From contig RSEH01000218.1 in the NCBI GenBank assembly GCA_006503475.1, positions 19,222 through 83,221 on the forward strand: DNA of 64,000 nucleotides, read 5' to 3'. The notes under the pieces were generated by a model. That model worked only from the letters and a program-made list of their open reading frames with translations, made no database searches and was not told where the DNA came from. The position numbers and the translations under genes were made by a program. Positions 1 to 10,501 of the stretch are shown here, in pieces; positions within the stretch are counted from its first letter, which is position 1; each line of letters starts with the position of its first letter. The DNA comes from Stentor roeselii. Taxonomy: Eukaryota; Ciliophora; Heterotrichea; Heterotrichida; Stentoridae.

Positions 1-94
1 TCGTGTCTGCAGGGAAAATGTTCAAAATAACGAATAATGGAAACCAAAAAATAACGGTGTATGTAATAAGAGATAGAGTTATTAATTAATGTGT

Positions 95-3000
95 CTAAGT
101 TGTTAAGTTGCTTTCAATATAAACCACGTTTTGCATGTATTTATGCATCAACTTGCAGGACTCACTGGGAGATATGATGTGGTCTTTGATGAAAAGTGCT
201 CCGTCAGTTACCAAAAACCCTGATAGTACAAGTAAAATTGTTAAAAAAAAACGAGGAGAAACTATAACGCAGTAGATACTTGAAGCGAAAACTCCACTTG
301 ACAACAAGTCATATAAAAGTATCATTGAAATATACAATAGCAAACTGAATAAGAGAATTGCGGTCACATGATAAAAGGTCCAGTACCTGGTGCTTAAAGC
401 GAGCTTCAGGTTTACTAAAATAATGATACTAGTGAAAGATGTCACTGAAAAAAACACATAATCTGTCTCAGATCCTTCCTCATCTAGCACCTCCTTGCTA
501 GAAACATAAAGAGGCACGAAAAACACCAGCGCCGAATGTAAAATTCCAACAAACACCGCAGATGCAAAATTCCACCCTGTAAAAATCGTATTTAACTTAC
601 CAGTTTTATAAAGTTTAGGAACCTCATATCTTAATCTCGAACTAATTTCCGCATCATTCTGTTCAATTTCCAAACGATCCGGAATTCTAACATCTTTTTC
701 CAAGAGTCCTTTAACCATAAGTGGAAGAGCAGTAAGAACCATGTTATACATAGTTATATACCAATCATCATAAACAGTCTGCCCACTGAACGCGCAATAA
801 AAGCAGAACCAAAACTGAGGAAGAGTAAAAACCAGATTTTTATAAATGAAGTAAAGAATCATCTCGCTTTGCCTAATATAATTAAACCTTCCATGTACAA
901 AAAGTAACTCCCACAAGAACCTGAATTCACCGACTGCATAATCACTGGCCTGAACAGCTTGCATTCCTTCTTCTCCATAAATCCCTACCCCGATATTCCC
1001 TTCAAGTATCATAGGAACATCATTAGCTCCATCCCCGACACTTAAAACAACAGACCCCTGAGTCCTTCTGACCAAGTCGACAACATCTCTTTTCTGTCCA
1101 GGAGTCATTCTACAGCAAATGACACTTTTGCATCTTAAAGTCAATTTCCAGAAGTTTTCAAGAATTTCACTTTTCATATCTTTATAAGTCTCAGAAGGTG
1201 ACATGATGTGTTGAAGACTGTCTCCTTGAATAACTAAACAAATATCGTTTTCCATCAAAATTATCAACTCAAGGCTCTCTTGAATCATGTTGTTAACAGT
1301 GACGAAATCACCTGCATCGATTTTTATCACATGCATTGATTCTGATATCAATGAACAAGTTCTTCCAATGTTTTCAGCTGTTTCGAGCTTGTCACCTGTT
1401 AACATCCAGACCTTTATATCAGCTTTTAAAAAGTCTTGAATCGTTTCAGGGACTTCTTCTTGTAAAGAGTCTTCAACTGCTGTGCAGCCCAGGAGGACTA
1501 GATTGCATTCGACTTGATTAGAAACTTTATTCAAGGACTCAAGACGGTTTTGGACTAGGTTGGAGGCTTGGTCGAAGTTATTTTTTATTAAAGTGAAATC
1601 TTCGAAGCTTACTTCACGAAAAGCTAACAACAAAGTCCTGAGTCCTTTTTCAGAAAAAACATTAAGTTCCCTTTTTATCTTTCCTGAGTACTGAGTACTT
1701 GCCTCACTCAATAACTTCAACATGACATTATCAGCACCTTTTGCATAAACGAAGTACTTTCCACTTTTCATCTCTTTAACAAGCACCGAGTTCCTTTTTC
1801 TATCAGAGTCAAATTCAAAAAAACAGCAAATCTCAAAAATTTCTTCAAAAATTTTTTCACCGTTTTTTAATTCAAGGGTCACGAAATTTGAGTTCTTTTT
1901 AGCGAACTTGACTCCAACTTTAGCAGCAGCGTCGATTAAGGCGATTTCATCAGGACTTTGCCCGATGTAATTAGTTTCGCCTTGACTGGTCTCTACGAGG
2001 CACTCATGGCAAAGAGCCATGCAAAGAAAGAGATGTTTTATGACTTCTTTTTGTAGTTTAAAGGAACTTACTGGGTAAGGAAAAATGAAACTTTCTGACC
2101 AGAGGTCTTCTTGGATCTCTCTTCCGTTGAAACTGTTGCTGTTGTTTTTTTCGTTTTGGTTTGTCATTGATACTAATGTGCTGTTTATTAGAGTTGAATT
2201 GCTGTCGCCGTAGATCTTGTCGCCTACTGCACAGCCTTTGAATAACATTTTGTTGCAGGTTAGTGTTCCGGTCTTGTCTGTGAAAATGTGCTCGATCATC
2301 CCGAGTTCTTCGTTTAGGCTGAATGATGATACTTTGCATGTTCGGTCTCTGAGCATACTATACATATTCAGATCTTTTTGCATGAAGAACCCTTGCGCAA
2401 TTTTCAAAAGTTCAAGACTAATAATAAGACTAATTGGCAGCATGGTATTAAGCAGCAAAAAGTATGTAAAATAATTCAAAAAACCTTCAAGTAAACTAGA
2501 ATCATAAACTTTCAAGTCAGAGTCCTGCAGATCACCATCTATCCAATAAACATACAAAACAGAAGGTACAAGACACATACAAAACTGGAGTAGTAAAATA
2601 TACAAAATATATTTATTAACCACTCTTTCAATGCGACTCTGTTTATCCTTCCTTTTCATCATATTCATCCTTAACTTAGTATCAGGCCCAGTATAAACCG
2701 CAATCCCAATAACCCAAACAGTATTCCTCAACACAGCCCCTCCCAACAAAACATGATTCTTACCAACAGGAACAACTTCTCCATTCAAATTCAAACTTCC
2801 AGCAAAAGTATAAATGCTATTATTTGGCAAGTCACAGTTAACCTCACTTAAAAACCTTAAAATTTCATCAGGTTTAGCAATTTGATGAGTTTGTTGAATA
2901 GAGTTCCTAACTTTCAAATTCTTTTCTCCGTCAATGCTGGCAGTTTCTATATAAGCGATATTATTTTCAGTGGAATTAGAAAGCATAATCAAGTCACAAG

Positions 3001-3424
3001 GAAAAAACTCGTCTTTGTGAACAAGGACAATATTTCCAACCTGAATATCTTTTGACTTCATTTCTCTAAACGACCCTCTAATGTAAATCCAAACTTTCGA
3101 AGAATTTTCTTCTTGATCCGAACGAAATCGAAGGTAATCTTCGATGCCTTCTCGAATCATGCTGACTGACAAGACAAAGACCAGAGGCGCCACTGCACTG
3201 AATGGGTTGAGTGGAGAAATAAAGGAGATGCTCTGAAGGACTGCTGTTATTAAGAAGTAGATATTCGCTACTCTCCGAAACTGGGTAAATAACGAAAATG
3301 GAAGAAAAGTCAGCAGGGTGTATTTCGTGGTGCTTCTGTAGTTTGAAGGGAATTTAAATGGAAGGTTCAAGTCGTCGCCATTTGCGTAGAATTTTCGGGT
3401 TTTTGAGTTGATTTCATTTGACAT
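95..3424 (-). CDS. P4-type ATPase (phospholipid flippase)
   Basis: A 1109-residue P-type ATPase of the P4 class, predicted to use ATP to move phospholipids between leaflets of a membrane. The phosphorylation motif DKTGTLT lies near residue 382, the hinge motif GDGANDVPMI near residue 793, and the fourth membrane helix carries PISL, the P4 hallmark where ion pumps have PEGL. The length fits the family and about ten membrane segments are visible. Odd point: the dephosphorylation loop near residue 163 reads DGEKNLK where the family normally has DGETNLK; the catalytic Glu is kept but Thr is Lys. The start ATG follows an A/T-rich leader. Family assignment is firm; lipid specificity cannot be read from sequence. 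Confidence 0.95.
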   Translation of the reverse strand: MSNEINSKTRKFYANGDDLNLPFKFPSNYRSTTKYTLLTFLPFSLFTQFRRVANIYFLITAVLQSISFISPLNPFSAVAPLVFVLSVSMIREGIEDYLRFRSDQEENSSKVWIYIRGSFREMKSKDIQVGNIVLVHKDEFFPCDLIMLSNSTENNIAYIETASIDGEKNLKVRNSIQQTHQIAKPDEILRFLSEVNCDLPNNSIYTFAGSLNLNGEVVPVGKNHVLLGGAVLRNTVWVIGIAVYTGPDTKLRMNMMKRKDKQSRIERVVNKYILYILLLQFCMCLVPSVLYVYWIDGDLQDSDLKVYDSSLLEGFLNYFTYFLLLNTMLPISLIISLELLKIAQGFFMQKDLNMYSMLRDRTCKVSSFSLNEELGMIEHIFTDKTGTLTCNKMLFKGCAVGDKIYGDSNSTLINSTLVSMTNQNEKNNSNSFNGREIQEDLWSESFIFPYPVSSFKLQKEVIKHLFLCMALCHECLVETSQGETNYIGQSPDEIALIDAAAKVGVKFAKKNSNFVTLELKNGEKIFEEIFEICCFFEFDSDRKRNSVLVKEMKSGKYFVYAKGADNVMLKLLSEASTQYSGKIKRELNVFSEKGLRTLLLAFREVSFEDFTLIKNNFDQASNLVQNRLESLNKVSNQVECNLVLLGCTAVEDSLQEEVPETIQDFLKADIKVWMLTGDKLETAENIGRTCSLISESMHVIKIDAGDFVTVNNMIQESLELIILMENDICLVIQGDSLQHIMSPSETYKDMKSEILENFWKLTLRCKSVICCRMTPGQKRDVVDLVRRTQGSVVLSVGDGANDVPMILEGNIGVGIYGEEGMQAVQASDYAVGEFRFLWELLFVHGRFNYIRQSEMILYFIYKNLVFTLPQFWFCFYCAFSGQTVYDDWYITMYNMVLTALPLMVKGLLEKDVRIPDRLEIEQNDAEISSRLRYEVPKLYKTGKLNTIFTGWNFASAVFVGILHSALVFFVPLYVSSKEVLDEEGSETDYVFFSVTSFTSIIILVNLKLALSTRYWTFYHVTAILLFSLLLYISMILLYDLLSSGVFASSIYCVIVSPRFFLTILLVLSGFLVTDGALFIKDHIISPSESCKLMHKYMQNVVYIESNLTT

Positions 3425-3500
3425 TTTTATTTTAAGACTTTTGGATAATTAAAACTTGGCACTTGAAGAGACTCTGTGAGTTTGACTGTTAAGATAATTA

Positions 3501-4175
3501 TTACATCAACTTATCCAAAAAGTCTAAATATTCTTCTCGGGTCTCAAAATTAAGGATCCCTTGCAACACAAAGTTAGTAGAAATCGGGAAATCAACTTTA
3601 GAATAAAAGATCTTGCCTGTCCAAACCCAACTCTTAAGTTTTTCTCGATCTTTTTCCTTCCAAAACTCAATCATCAGGTCAATTATAATTTTACTCAGTA
3701 CATTCAATTCACTACTAACAAAAATCTTGCATTCTTCGCAGATCAAAGCAAGTTTCAAAGGATCTTCCAGGAATTCTTCAATGATTTTACTTTCAAGATT
3801 CGAATCACAAGCGAAAAACTTAAACAAAACCTTTCCTGTCTGTCCATAAAACTTGAAATTTTGACTGAAACTTTCACTTTCCTCATCATCAAAAAAAAGT
3901 GAGTCTTCAAGTAGATGTTTTTTTAAAGGAATAGAAACAATTGAGGTGCTTGGTCTAGAGACTTGCATCTTGCCTTTACTTGGAATCATTTTCCAATAAG
4001 GGATTGAGTGATGATGTGCCTCAACCTCTTCAATATTCCACTGATCGAAATGACGCGAAAGGTCCAAGTCGGCCTGTTCAAGGTCCTCGAATTTCTGGTT
4101 GAGAGACATGTGAGGAGATGAAGAGTAAGGCACTCGGATATGAATACTTTCTTCTTCTATATAACTTAAGTCCAT
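3501..4175 (-). CDS. hypothetical acidic protein, 224 aa
   Basis: I do not recognise this protein. It has an N-terminal half rich in Ser, Asp, Glu and His and a C-terminal half of mixed hydrophobic and charged helices (from about residue 115) with three cysteines, no signal peptide and no membrane segment. It lies between the flippase and a coiled-coil gene on the same strand, with about 76 bp before the flippase start and 18 bp after the upstream gene's stop. The uninterrupted frame and ordinary codon use support it as a real gene. Confidence 0.75.
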   Translation of the reverse strand: MDLSYIEEESIHIRVPYSSSPHMSLNQKFEDLEQADLDLSRHFDQWNIEEVEAHHHSIPYWKMIPSKGKMQVSRPSTSIVSIPLKKHLLEDSLFFDDEESESFSQNFKFYGQTGKVLFKFFACDSNLESKIIEEFLEDPLKLALICEECKIFVSSELNVLSKIIIDLMIEFWKEKDREKLKSWVWTGKIFYSKVDFPISTNFVLQGILNFETREEYLDFLDKLM

Positions 4176-4193
4176 TATTATCAGAATTTAAAG

Positions 4194-7100
4194 TTAGTCC
4201 ATGTTGAATGAAGATTCTTCAAAGGAATCTTCTTCAAGTACTCGCCTTGAAAGGTTCGGTGAATCGATTTCAGGCTTTTCAACTGATGAGATTACTAAAG
4301 AGTTTTCTTTTGAAATTTTAAAGTCTTTGAAAAATGACCTGGGAGATGATATCAAGTTGCTCTTGTCGAAAGAGTTTTCTGAATCTTTTTTGTACTTTTT
4401 TACCTGTTCTTCTAGGAATGAAAGGTTTTTTCCATAAGTCACTTCAGAATTTTTTAATGAACTTTTGGCTTCTGTTAAAAGTTTAGAAATTTTTTCGTTT
4501 TCATTTTGAAGGTCTTCTGAGTTTTTTTTTATTTTTTCATGCTCTTCACATTTGATTTTAAAAGAATTTTCAAGATTTATCAGGTTTTCTTTAGTTTTTT
4601 CAAGGGCTTTTCGAGAGTCTTCAAGTTGAATGGTGCAGTTGGTTAAGTTGATTTGAAGACTGTTTTTTTCATTGAGTGATTCTTCGAGTTTTTTGCTTGT
4701 TTCGATTAGTTCGTATTTGATTTTTGCCAGGTCTTCGGAGGGTTGATTTTTAGATCGTGGCGAGCAGACCATGAGACAATCTTCTAAAGCTGAATTTTCG
4801 TTGTTTTTCTTCAGAAGTTTCGAGGTGAGGCTTTTAACGTCTTCTTCTAGTTGAATGATTTTACTGAGTAAGATTTCTTTTGTTGAGGCACCGATTTCGT
4901 TTTGAGTCTGGGAATCTGTTAGTAATTTCAGGAAATTTTCAGGAATTGGAGAGAGATCATTGTATTTTTTTTCAAGAATGTTGAAAGAATTTGAAATAGT
5001 TTCGAGTTTTGATTCGTAGATTTTTAAGGTCTTTTCGTATTCGTATTTGTCTAGCTTTAAGTCCTCGATTGAGTCCTTGTAGGACTGATGCCGATGTTTC
5101 AGGTCTTCAATTAAGAACTTGCTAATTGACTCAGTTTTTTCTTTTTCAGCTGACAAGTTATGAAGATCCTGCAAAAGTCTTTCATTTTCTAACTTCAGGT
5201 CTGAGATTTGTGTGGTTTGCGAGTTGATGATAGACTTGAAGTTAGAATATTTTCGTTTTAAAGAGTTCAATTTTTCTTGAAGATGGTCTTCTTTTGAGTC
5301 TTTAATCTCAGGATCGTTTTCAAGTGACTCAAAATGACTAATCTTTTCTTTGAGTAAAATAATTTCTTCCTGCAATTCAGAAGGTTCACAGATTTTGATT
5401 GAGGACATTTCTTCTTTAAGTGACGAGTTTTTAACTTGCAACGTTTTGATTTTGTCTTTCAAACTGCTTATCTGATCGTGTGAAACGATTTCAACAGCTT
5501 CCATTTCAGATACCTTCAACTGAAGTGTTTGAATGAGATTATCTTTTTTATCCATATCATCATTTTTTTCGACCACCTTCTTTTCACTCAGTTTTTCACG
5601 TAGTTCTTCAACTTGTTTTTCAAGACTTTTAATTTTCTGGTCCTTTGTTTTGACTACCTCTTCAATATTTTGTATTTTTTTCAAAAGTAGGCTGTTTTGT
5701 TTGCCTTGTTCTTCAATTTTTTTAAAGTTTTCTTTGATTAAAGCGTTTTCAGTGGTTATTTCCTTAAGACTATTCTCAAGAATAAACTTTTGTTTGATAA
5801 GCTCTTCTTTTTCCTTCTCAATCACTTGGAGTTGATTTCTTTGAACAGTATTGTTGTAAATAAAATTTTCAATTTCTTGATTATACTTCATTGTAAGATT
5901 ATTAATGCACTCATGGTACTCTATCTTCTGTATCTCCAAAGAATTGATATTCGTTAAAAGTTCATTTTTATCAGCATCAAGTTCAGACTTTTCAAATTCT
6001 TTTTGCTTCAATTCAAATTCCTTGATTTTTAAAGACTTTTTCAAGGAATTCACAGTTTCTGACAAGTGTTCAAGTTCTGAAATCATGTTCTGAGTATCTT
6101 CCTGGTACTTCGGAAGTGCTTTGTTCGCTGATTCTAGTTCTAAACATTTTGACTTGATTTCTAAGATCTCACTTTCTTGAATCTTGCATTTTTCAAATAA
6201 TTTCCTGTTGTTGTATTCAAGTTCGTCGATTGTTTTTTGAAAGACTTCACCTTGAGAATCGAAAAAGTCATTTTTGCTGGTCATTTCAACAGCTTTTTTT
6301 ATCTCTTCTAGTCCGAGTTCTAAGTTTTTCTTGATTTTCTTCTCGATTTCAACGAACTGGAGTTTGATTTTCATGACTTTTTCACTAACGACTTCAAAAA
6401 AACGTTTTTCTTTCAAAGAGATTTCCTGAAAATACACGACAAGTCCATGTTTGAGCTTTTCAGACTTGTCAGACCAGTCCCTTTCTTTTTTTCTTAGAAT
6501 GAGAATTGTCTCGTTTTTTATCTTAAGTCGTTGTTCTAACATCAGAGCCACTTTTTTGCAATTTTCGAGTTCATCTTTTAACTTGATCTCTTCTGCTGAA
6601 ACTAGAACTTCTTGATTTTCGATTTTTTCAAGTTTTTCGTATAATTCGAAACATTCACCGATAATTTTTTCGACTTTGCCGAGAGGTTGAGGGTCATTTT
6701 CACAAAGATTTTGCACATTTTTCAAAAAACTTTTCGTATATCTTAAAGTCTGTTTCAACTTATTTTCCAATATTTGATTCTCCGGGTTAATCGAGTCACG
6801 AATTGAATGAAAAGCCTTAATTTTTTTCAATCTCACACTATTCGCATTTTTTTTTGAGTTTTCTGTCTGAATCGGTGAAAACTCTTCAATTTTATTTAAT
6901 TTGAGCCTAGGCACATTCTTTTGATTGGTAAAAACTTGACTTTTATTCGCATTTTTACTACTTTCCCTCGACAAGTCTCCCGTATGAAACACGAGGGAAG
7001 TCTCTTCAGTTTCCCTATTAGAGTCCTTCACTTTCAAGCTCATCGGCAATGAAAAGTCTTTTTTTTTCTTCAAACTTTGAACAGCTTCAGGACTCGTAGA

Positions 7101-7517
7101 CTGAAAAGCTTTAGGAATCCTGTTGCTAAGCCTATAAATGTACTTCAAGGTCTCAGCTTTGAAGTCAGAGAATTCGTTTTCGTATTCTGGTGGAATCACT
7201 TTCGAAATACTCAAAAAGTTCTCGACTATCTGAGAAAAGTGGCAAGATTCATCTTTTGCCCCTGCTTCGTTTGAATATTTTTTCATTTCTTTGGAAAGGT
7301 CTAAATTATTTTTATTATTTTTGTCCTGGTTTGCTACTTTTTCAAGTGTTGAGCAGTACCTGGAGACGAAGTTTGAGTACTTTTCTTGAAGTTGGTTTAG
7401 TTTTGATTGGATTATTTCAATGGAGAAGACTTGAGATGATGTAGATTTTTTATGGGTCATTATCGTTGAATGAGCCTTTGCGAGTTTTCGAGACAGGTTG
7501 CAAGTCCGAGAATCCAT
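4194..7517 (-). CDS. long coiled-coil protein
   Basis: A 1107-residue protein, nearly all heptad-like coiled coil from about residue 235 onward, rich in Glu, Lys, Leu and Asn. The first 230 residues are Ser/Lys-rich and less ordered. No motor, ATPase head or membrane segment is visible. Such proteins are usually structural parts of basal bodies, cortex or fibres in ciliates, but here that is only inference from composition. The C-terminus is Ser/Glu/Asp-rich. Orthology cannot be settled, because coiled-coil composition gives false similarity to myosin, SMC and golgin tails. Confidence 0.85.
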   Translation of the reverse strand: MDSRTCNLSRKLAKAHSTIMTHKKSTSSQVFSIEIIQSKLNQLQEKYSNFVSRYCSTLEKVANQDKNNKNNLDLSKEMKKYSNEAGAKDESCHFSQIVENFLSISKVIPPEYENEFSDFKAETLKYIYRLSNRIPKAFQSTSPEAVQSLKKKKDFSLPMSLKVKDSNRETEETSLVFHTGDLSRESSKNANKSQVFTNQKNVPRLKLNKIEEFSPIQTENSKKNANSVRLKKIKAFHSIRDSINPENQILENKLKQTLRYTKSFLKNVQNLCENDPQPLGKVEKIIGECFELYEKLEKIENQEVLVSAEEIKLKDELENCKKVALMLEQRLKIKNETILILRKKERDWSDKSEKLKHGLVVYFQEISLKEKRFFEVVSEKVMKIKLQFVEIEKKIKKNLELGLEEIKKAVEMTSKNDFFDSQGEVFQKTIDELEYNNRKLFEKCKIQESEILEIKSKCLELESANKALPKYQEDTQNMISELEHLSETVNSLKKSLKIKEFELKQKEFEKSELDADKNELLTNINSLEIQKIEYHECINNLTMKYNQEIENFIYNNTVQRNQLQVIEKEKEELIKQKFILENSLKEITTENALIKENFKKIEEQGKQNSLLLKKIQNIEEVVKTKDQKIKSLEKQVEELREKLSEKKVVEKNDDMDKKDNLIQTLQLKVSEMEAVEIVSHDQISSLKDKIKTLQVKNSSLKEEMSSIKICEPSELQEEIILLKEKISHFESLENDPEIKDSKEDHLQEKLNSLKRKYSNFKSIINSQTTQISDLKLENERLLQDLHNLSAEKEKTESISKFLIEDLKHRHQSYKDSIEDLKLDKYEYEKTLKIYESKLETISNSFNILEKKYNDLSPIPENFLKLLTDSQTQNEIGASTKEILLSKIIQLEEDVKSLTSKLLKKNNENSALEDCLMVCSPRSKNQPSEDLAKIKYELIETSKKLEESLNEKNSLQINLTNCTIQLEDSRKALEKTKENLINLENSFKIKCEEHEKIKKNSEDLQNENEKISKLLTEAKSSLKNSEVTYGKNLSFLEEQVKKYKKDSENSFDKSNLISSPRSFFKDFKISKENSLVISSVEKPEIDSPNLSRRVLEEDSFEESSFNMD

Positions 7518-7561
7518 TTATTAGCTTTCCTTAGAATTTCTCTAAAAGCTGGATAATTTCA

Positions 7562-8380
7562 TTAAACAGGTTCATGATGATCAAGGTTTACTATTAACTA
7601 CCCAATCATTACACTTCCATTGTCACCTAAGGTCAACTTGTCACTTTCCGAGGCAAAGAGTATTTTTTGAATGTCCATCAAATATTCACTTTGCTTGAGT
7701 TCATGATAATCACAGTAATTTTCAATAATTCGAAGTTTACTAAAGTAGAAATCTTTTTCTTTTTCAGATAAAAGAAGCATTTCTTTCAGTTCTCTTATCT
7801 CGCCTTCAAGTTTTTCCAATTTTTCAGTTTGAATGACTGGCTTGGCCTGAGTTGGACTTGTCGGAATTCTGAGGCCTGGAGAAGGGCCTCTGGGCGATAA
7901 GAGCTTCGGCGAGGTGCCTTTTTTATCTGAGCTTCTGTTGCGAGTATCGCGCTTGTCAGGAGTGTCCCAAGGGGTTTTCGCTCCTCGTCTTCTGTCAGTC
8001 GGGTTGTAGTCGCCTGCAGTTCCACAGTTTAAATCGAAAAAACGTTTAAACCATTGAAAAAACTCGAGATTGTCTTGATATTTCGCTTTTATTAGTTTTT
8101 CTACGTCGATGTGCTTCTGGATTCGGTGCTTGTCAAATGCCGCTTGGAGAATTTTGTAGTTTCCGACGAATTCGTGGTCGTATTGAGCAAGCCAGTTTAT
8201 TTTGTTCATTGGAATCGATGCCGGGTACATTATGTCCAATATTTGGCAGTATGCGGCTCCGGAAGCCATTTGCTCGACTTTTGTGATGTGGATTTGGAGT
8301 AAGTCGTTCACCCATGAGATTAACTCGTTTTTAGATACGAAGAAAGCACCTTCCATCATGCCGATGTTTTCATTTGCCAT
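7562..8380 (-). CDS. EB1-family microtubule plus-end binding protein
   Basis: EB1 (MAPRE) proteins bind growing microtubule ends and recruit partners. Residues about 14-115 form the calponin-homology domain, with the family's pattern of helices and a conserved segment around residues 85-118. A Pro/Arg/Ser-rich linker follows, then the EB homology coiled coil near residues 185-245 with a FYFSKLR-type motif. Unspliced, the frame stops at 7598 (260 aa). A 15-nt GT...TAG segment at 7598-7612 contains that stop; removing it gives 267 aa with a different tail ending HHEPV. Neither version has the C-terminal EEY/F that binds CAP-Gly domains in animals. Domain call is firm; the tail is uncertain. Confidence 0.93.
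7598..7612 (-). other. candidate 15-nt intron in EB1 gene
   Basis: Minus-strand GTAATGATTGGGTAG. It contains the in-frame stop and closely matches the intron at 36391-36405. Unlike the other seven 15-nt introns seen here it has G, not A, at position 10, so it is the least certain. Confidence 0.5.
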
Positions 8381-8794
8381 TATTTATTAGGAATGAATGC
8401 ATATGGAAAGGCTGGATAAAGGTTTTTAAGGATATAGAGAAAAGATTTGAATTTTTTAATTTTTTTGAATTTTTGGAATTTTTTTATTGGTGAGAGTAAA
8501 ATTTTTATTTGGTGAGGATTTTTAAATGATTTGTATGTTTTAGGATTTTTTCTTTTGATTATCTGAGTTTTTAAAGTTTTATGAGTATTTTTTTCGTGGT
8601 CAAGACATCAAATAATGAAAAATTTTCGAACATTCTATAGAAATATAGAATTTTTTTATTTACCTTTCATGTAATTCAATCTTATGATTAATGATATTTT
8701 ATTTTGCTTTTCAGTTGTAACGATGAATCGTAATACAATCATGTTTCTAATTCCAATTTTCAATTTTTATTTAATCAAATACATATGGCCATAA
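8381..8794. other. intergenic, divergent leaders
   Basis: About 414 bp between the divergent EB1 and 8795 genes. The EB1 side is T/G-rich on the plus strand, that is A/C-rich on the EB1 sense strand. I see no gene; both promoters probably lie here. Confidence 0.6.
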
Positions 8795-9784
8795 ATGTTA
8801 AGACCAAAACAAAGAAGTTCAATTCCTCAAAAGCTGACGAATACTCTTTATCAATCTTCGTGCATACTAGAGGTTGACAAAAAACCTAAAAAAAAACAAA
8901 TTAAGTTAAAAAAAAAGACTCCAACTCTTGAAAAGCTTAATTCACCTAAACCACCAAAGCCTTCGAAACTAAACCAGCCCAATACAGCTCTCCGTATAGT
9001 AAAAAACTTTTCATTCAAAAAACCATCTCAAGAAGCTCTAAAAACACAAGAAAACCCATTAAAAAGATTCGAGTCTCCTAAAACTTTCAGAAAACAGTCA
9101 AATTTAAACAAATCAGGATCACCAACGTCCTTTCTGCTCCATTCTCCAGGATCTTTAAGAACCCTTCATCGTTTCAGTTCAGTTTCCAACCTAAGAACAG
9201 ATTCCCAGTCAAGTTTGAAGTACCTGGGTCTAAAAGAAGATCTCGAAATCAACAGAAAAATAGGAACTGGAGAAGCAAGCCTTTCATGCAAAAGTTGCTT
9301 AGAAAACATTGTCGTTCTCAATGGACTGGCTTCTCAAGAAAACTTTGGAAACATCGAAGAAAATTTAAATGTCTGCACTTCTATTGTCAGAGACATCATC
9401 GTTCGAATGAAGCAAGCCGGGAAAAGTAATGAAGGAGTTTTGATTGAAAAACTTTGGAAACATCTGGTTTTCACTGTTGATAACTTGATGGATCAATGTA
9501 GAGAAATTTCATTGAAATCTGATGAAAGCTCAGAAGCAAGTGTTAAAGTCAGCATTCTTGATCAGGTTGTTAATAGTTTTTCTCTTGACTTCGAAGAAAC
9601 TCCTCTTATTGATCAGTCCCAAATGAAAAAAAAGGTGAAAAGTATTCAAAGTCGCTTTGAAACACTAAACTCTATTGTAACTAATGATTGGAAAGAAGTA
9701 AACAAAAAGTACCTCGAGTCTCTGAATTTCAGCAGCATCTCCTCGAAACCCCGAGTAACTCATAACAAGTTAATTAAAAACTAA
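8795..9784 (+). CDS. hypothetical basic N-terminus protein, 329 aa
   Basis: No family recognised. Residues 1-150 are basic and rich in Lys, Pro and Ser, likely disordered. Residues about 155-310 are helical and more conserved-looking, with a CKSC motif near residue 166. There is no signal peptide or membrane segment. Its TAA stop is one base from the stop of the convergent ANP32-like gene, so there is no room for a separate 3' end. Confidence 0.8.
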   Translation: MLRPKQRSSIPQKLTNTLYQSSCILEVDKKPKKKQIKLKKKTPTLEKLNSPKPPKPSKLNQPNTALRIVKNFSFKKPSQEALKTQENPLKRFESPKTFRKQSNLNKSGSPTSFLLHSPGSLRTLHRFSSVSNLRTDSQSSLKYLGLKEDLEINRKIGTGEASLSCKSCLENIVVLNGLASQENFGNIEENLNVCTSIVRDIIVRMKQAGKSNEGVLIEKLWKHLVFTVDNLMDQCREISLKSDESSEASVKVSILDQVVNSFSLDFEETPLIDQSQMKKKVKSIQSRFETLNSIVTNDWKEVNKKYLESLNFSSISSKPRVTHNKLIKN

Positions 9785-9785
9785 A

Positions 9786-10412
9786 CTATTTTTTTTTTCC
9801 TTTCTGATCCGTAGTTTTTTTCCTAAGCTTGGGGTCTTCACTTTCACTTTCCTCATCACTTTGCCCACTCAAGTCATCATCATCATCAAATTCCTCTCCA
9901 CTATATTCTTCACTATCATCTCCTTCAAAGTCCTCTTCACTTCCAAAATCGACTTCTTCACCTTTGCTATCAAATCCATCAACAACCTGCAAAGAAGGAA
10001 TAATACTAAAAAGCTTTTGTCTGTAGTTCTCATCTTGAGCAACTGGATTTCCTTGAACCATGATCGACATTAAACTTTCAAGACCAGCTAAATGTTTGAA
10101 TTCTTCCAAGTCAGCGATTTTGTTGTTTTCCAAGTCGATCTGCATGATACCTTCTAAATGCTTCAAGTGATGCAAGCCTTTCGAGATCTGATTGTTGGTT
10201 AAATCAAGTCTTGCAAGGTTTTCAAGAGCTGGAAAGTTTTCTAAATTCTTTAGACCACATCCGGAGAATGAAAGAGAATCAACAGATGAGTATTTTTCCA
10301 GAATAAGTTTTTCGTCTGGAGAAATAGAATCTGAGGTCCAGCCTTCTAATTCGATTTCTATTACATCTTCTGGAGCTTCTCCTTCTGTATATCTCTGGAT
10401 AATTCCCTCCAT
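9786..10412 (-). CDS. ANP32-like leucine-rich acidic nuclear protein
   Basis: A 208-residue protein with the ANP32 plan: an N-terminal cap, four or five leucine-rich repeats (about residues 45-125, with LxxLDLTNNxI and IDLENNxI consensus), an LRR cap around residues 125-148, then a strongly acidic Asp/Glu/Ser tail (about 150-190) and a basic end of the nuclear-localisation type. ANP32 proteins act as histone chaperones and phosphatase regulators in other eukaryotes. Length is slightly below the animal proteins. The family call is strong; function in this organism is inferred. Confidence 0.9.
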   Translation of the reverse strand: MEGIIQRYTEGEAPEDVIEIELEGWTSDSISPDEKLILEKYSSVDSLSFSGCGLKNLENFPALENLARLDLTNNQISKGLHHLKHLEGIMQIDLENNKIADLEEFKHLAGLESLMSIMVQGNPVAQDENYRQKLFSIIPSLQVVDGFDSKGEEVDFGSEEDFEGDDSEEYSGEEFDDDDDLSGQSDEESESEDPKLRKKTTDQKGKKK

Positions 10413-10501
10413 TCAATAGTATCAGATATTAGATGGCGGAATTAGTCACGGAATAATGTTTATTAAATTTGAAGTTTTTCATTTGTGGGCCCCCCTAGAT
10501 A

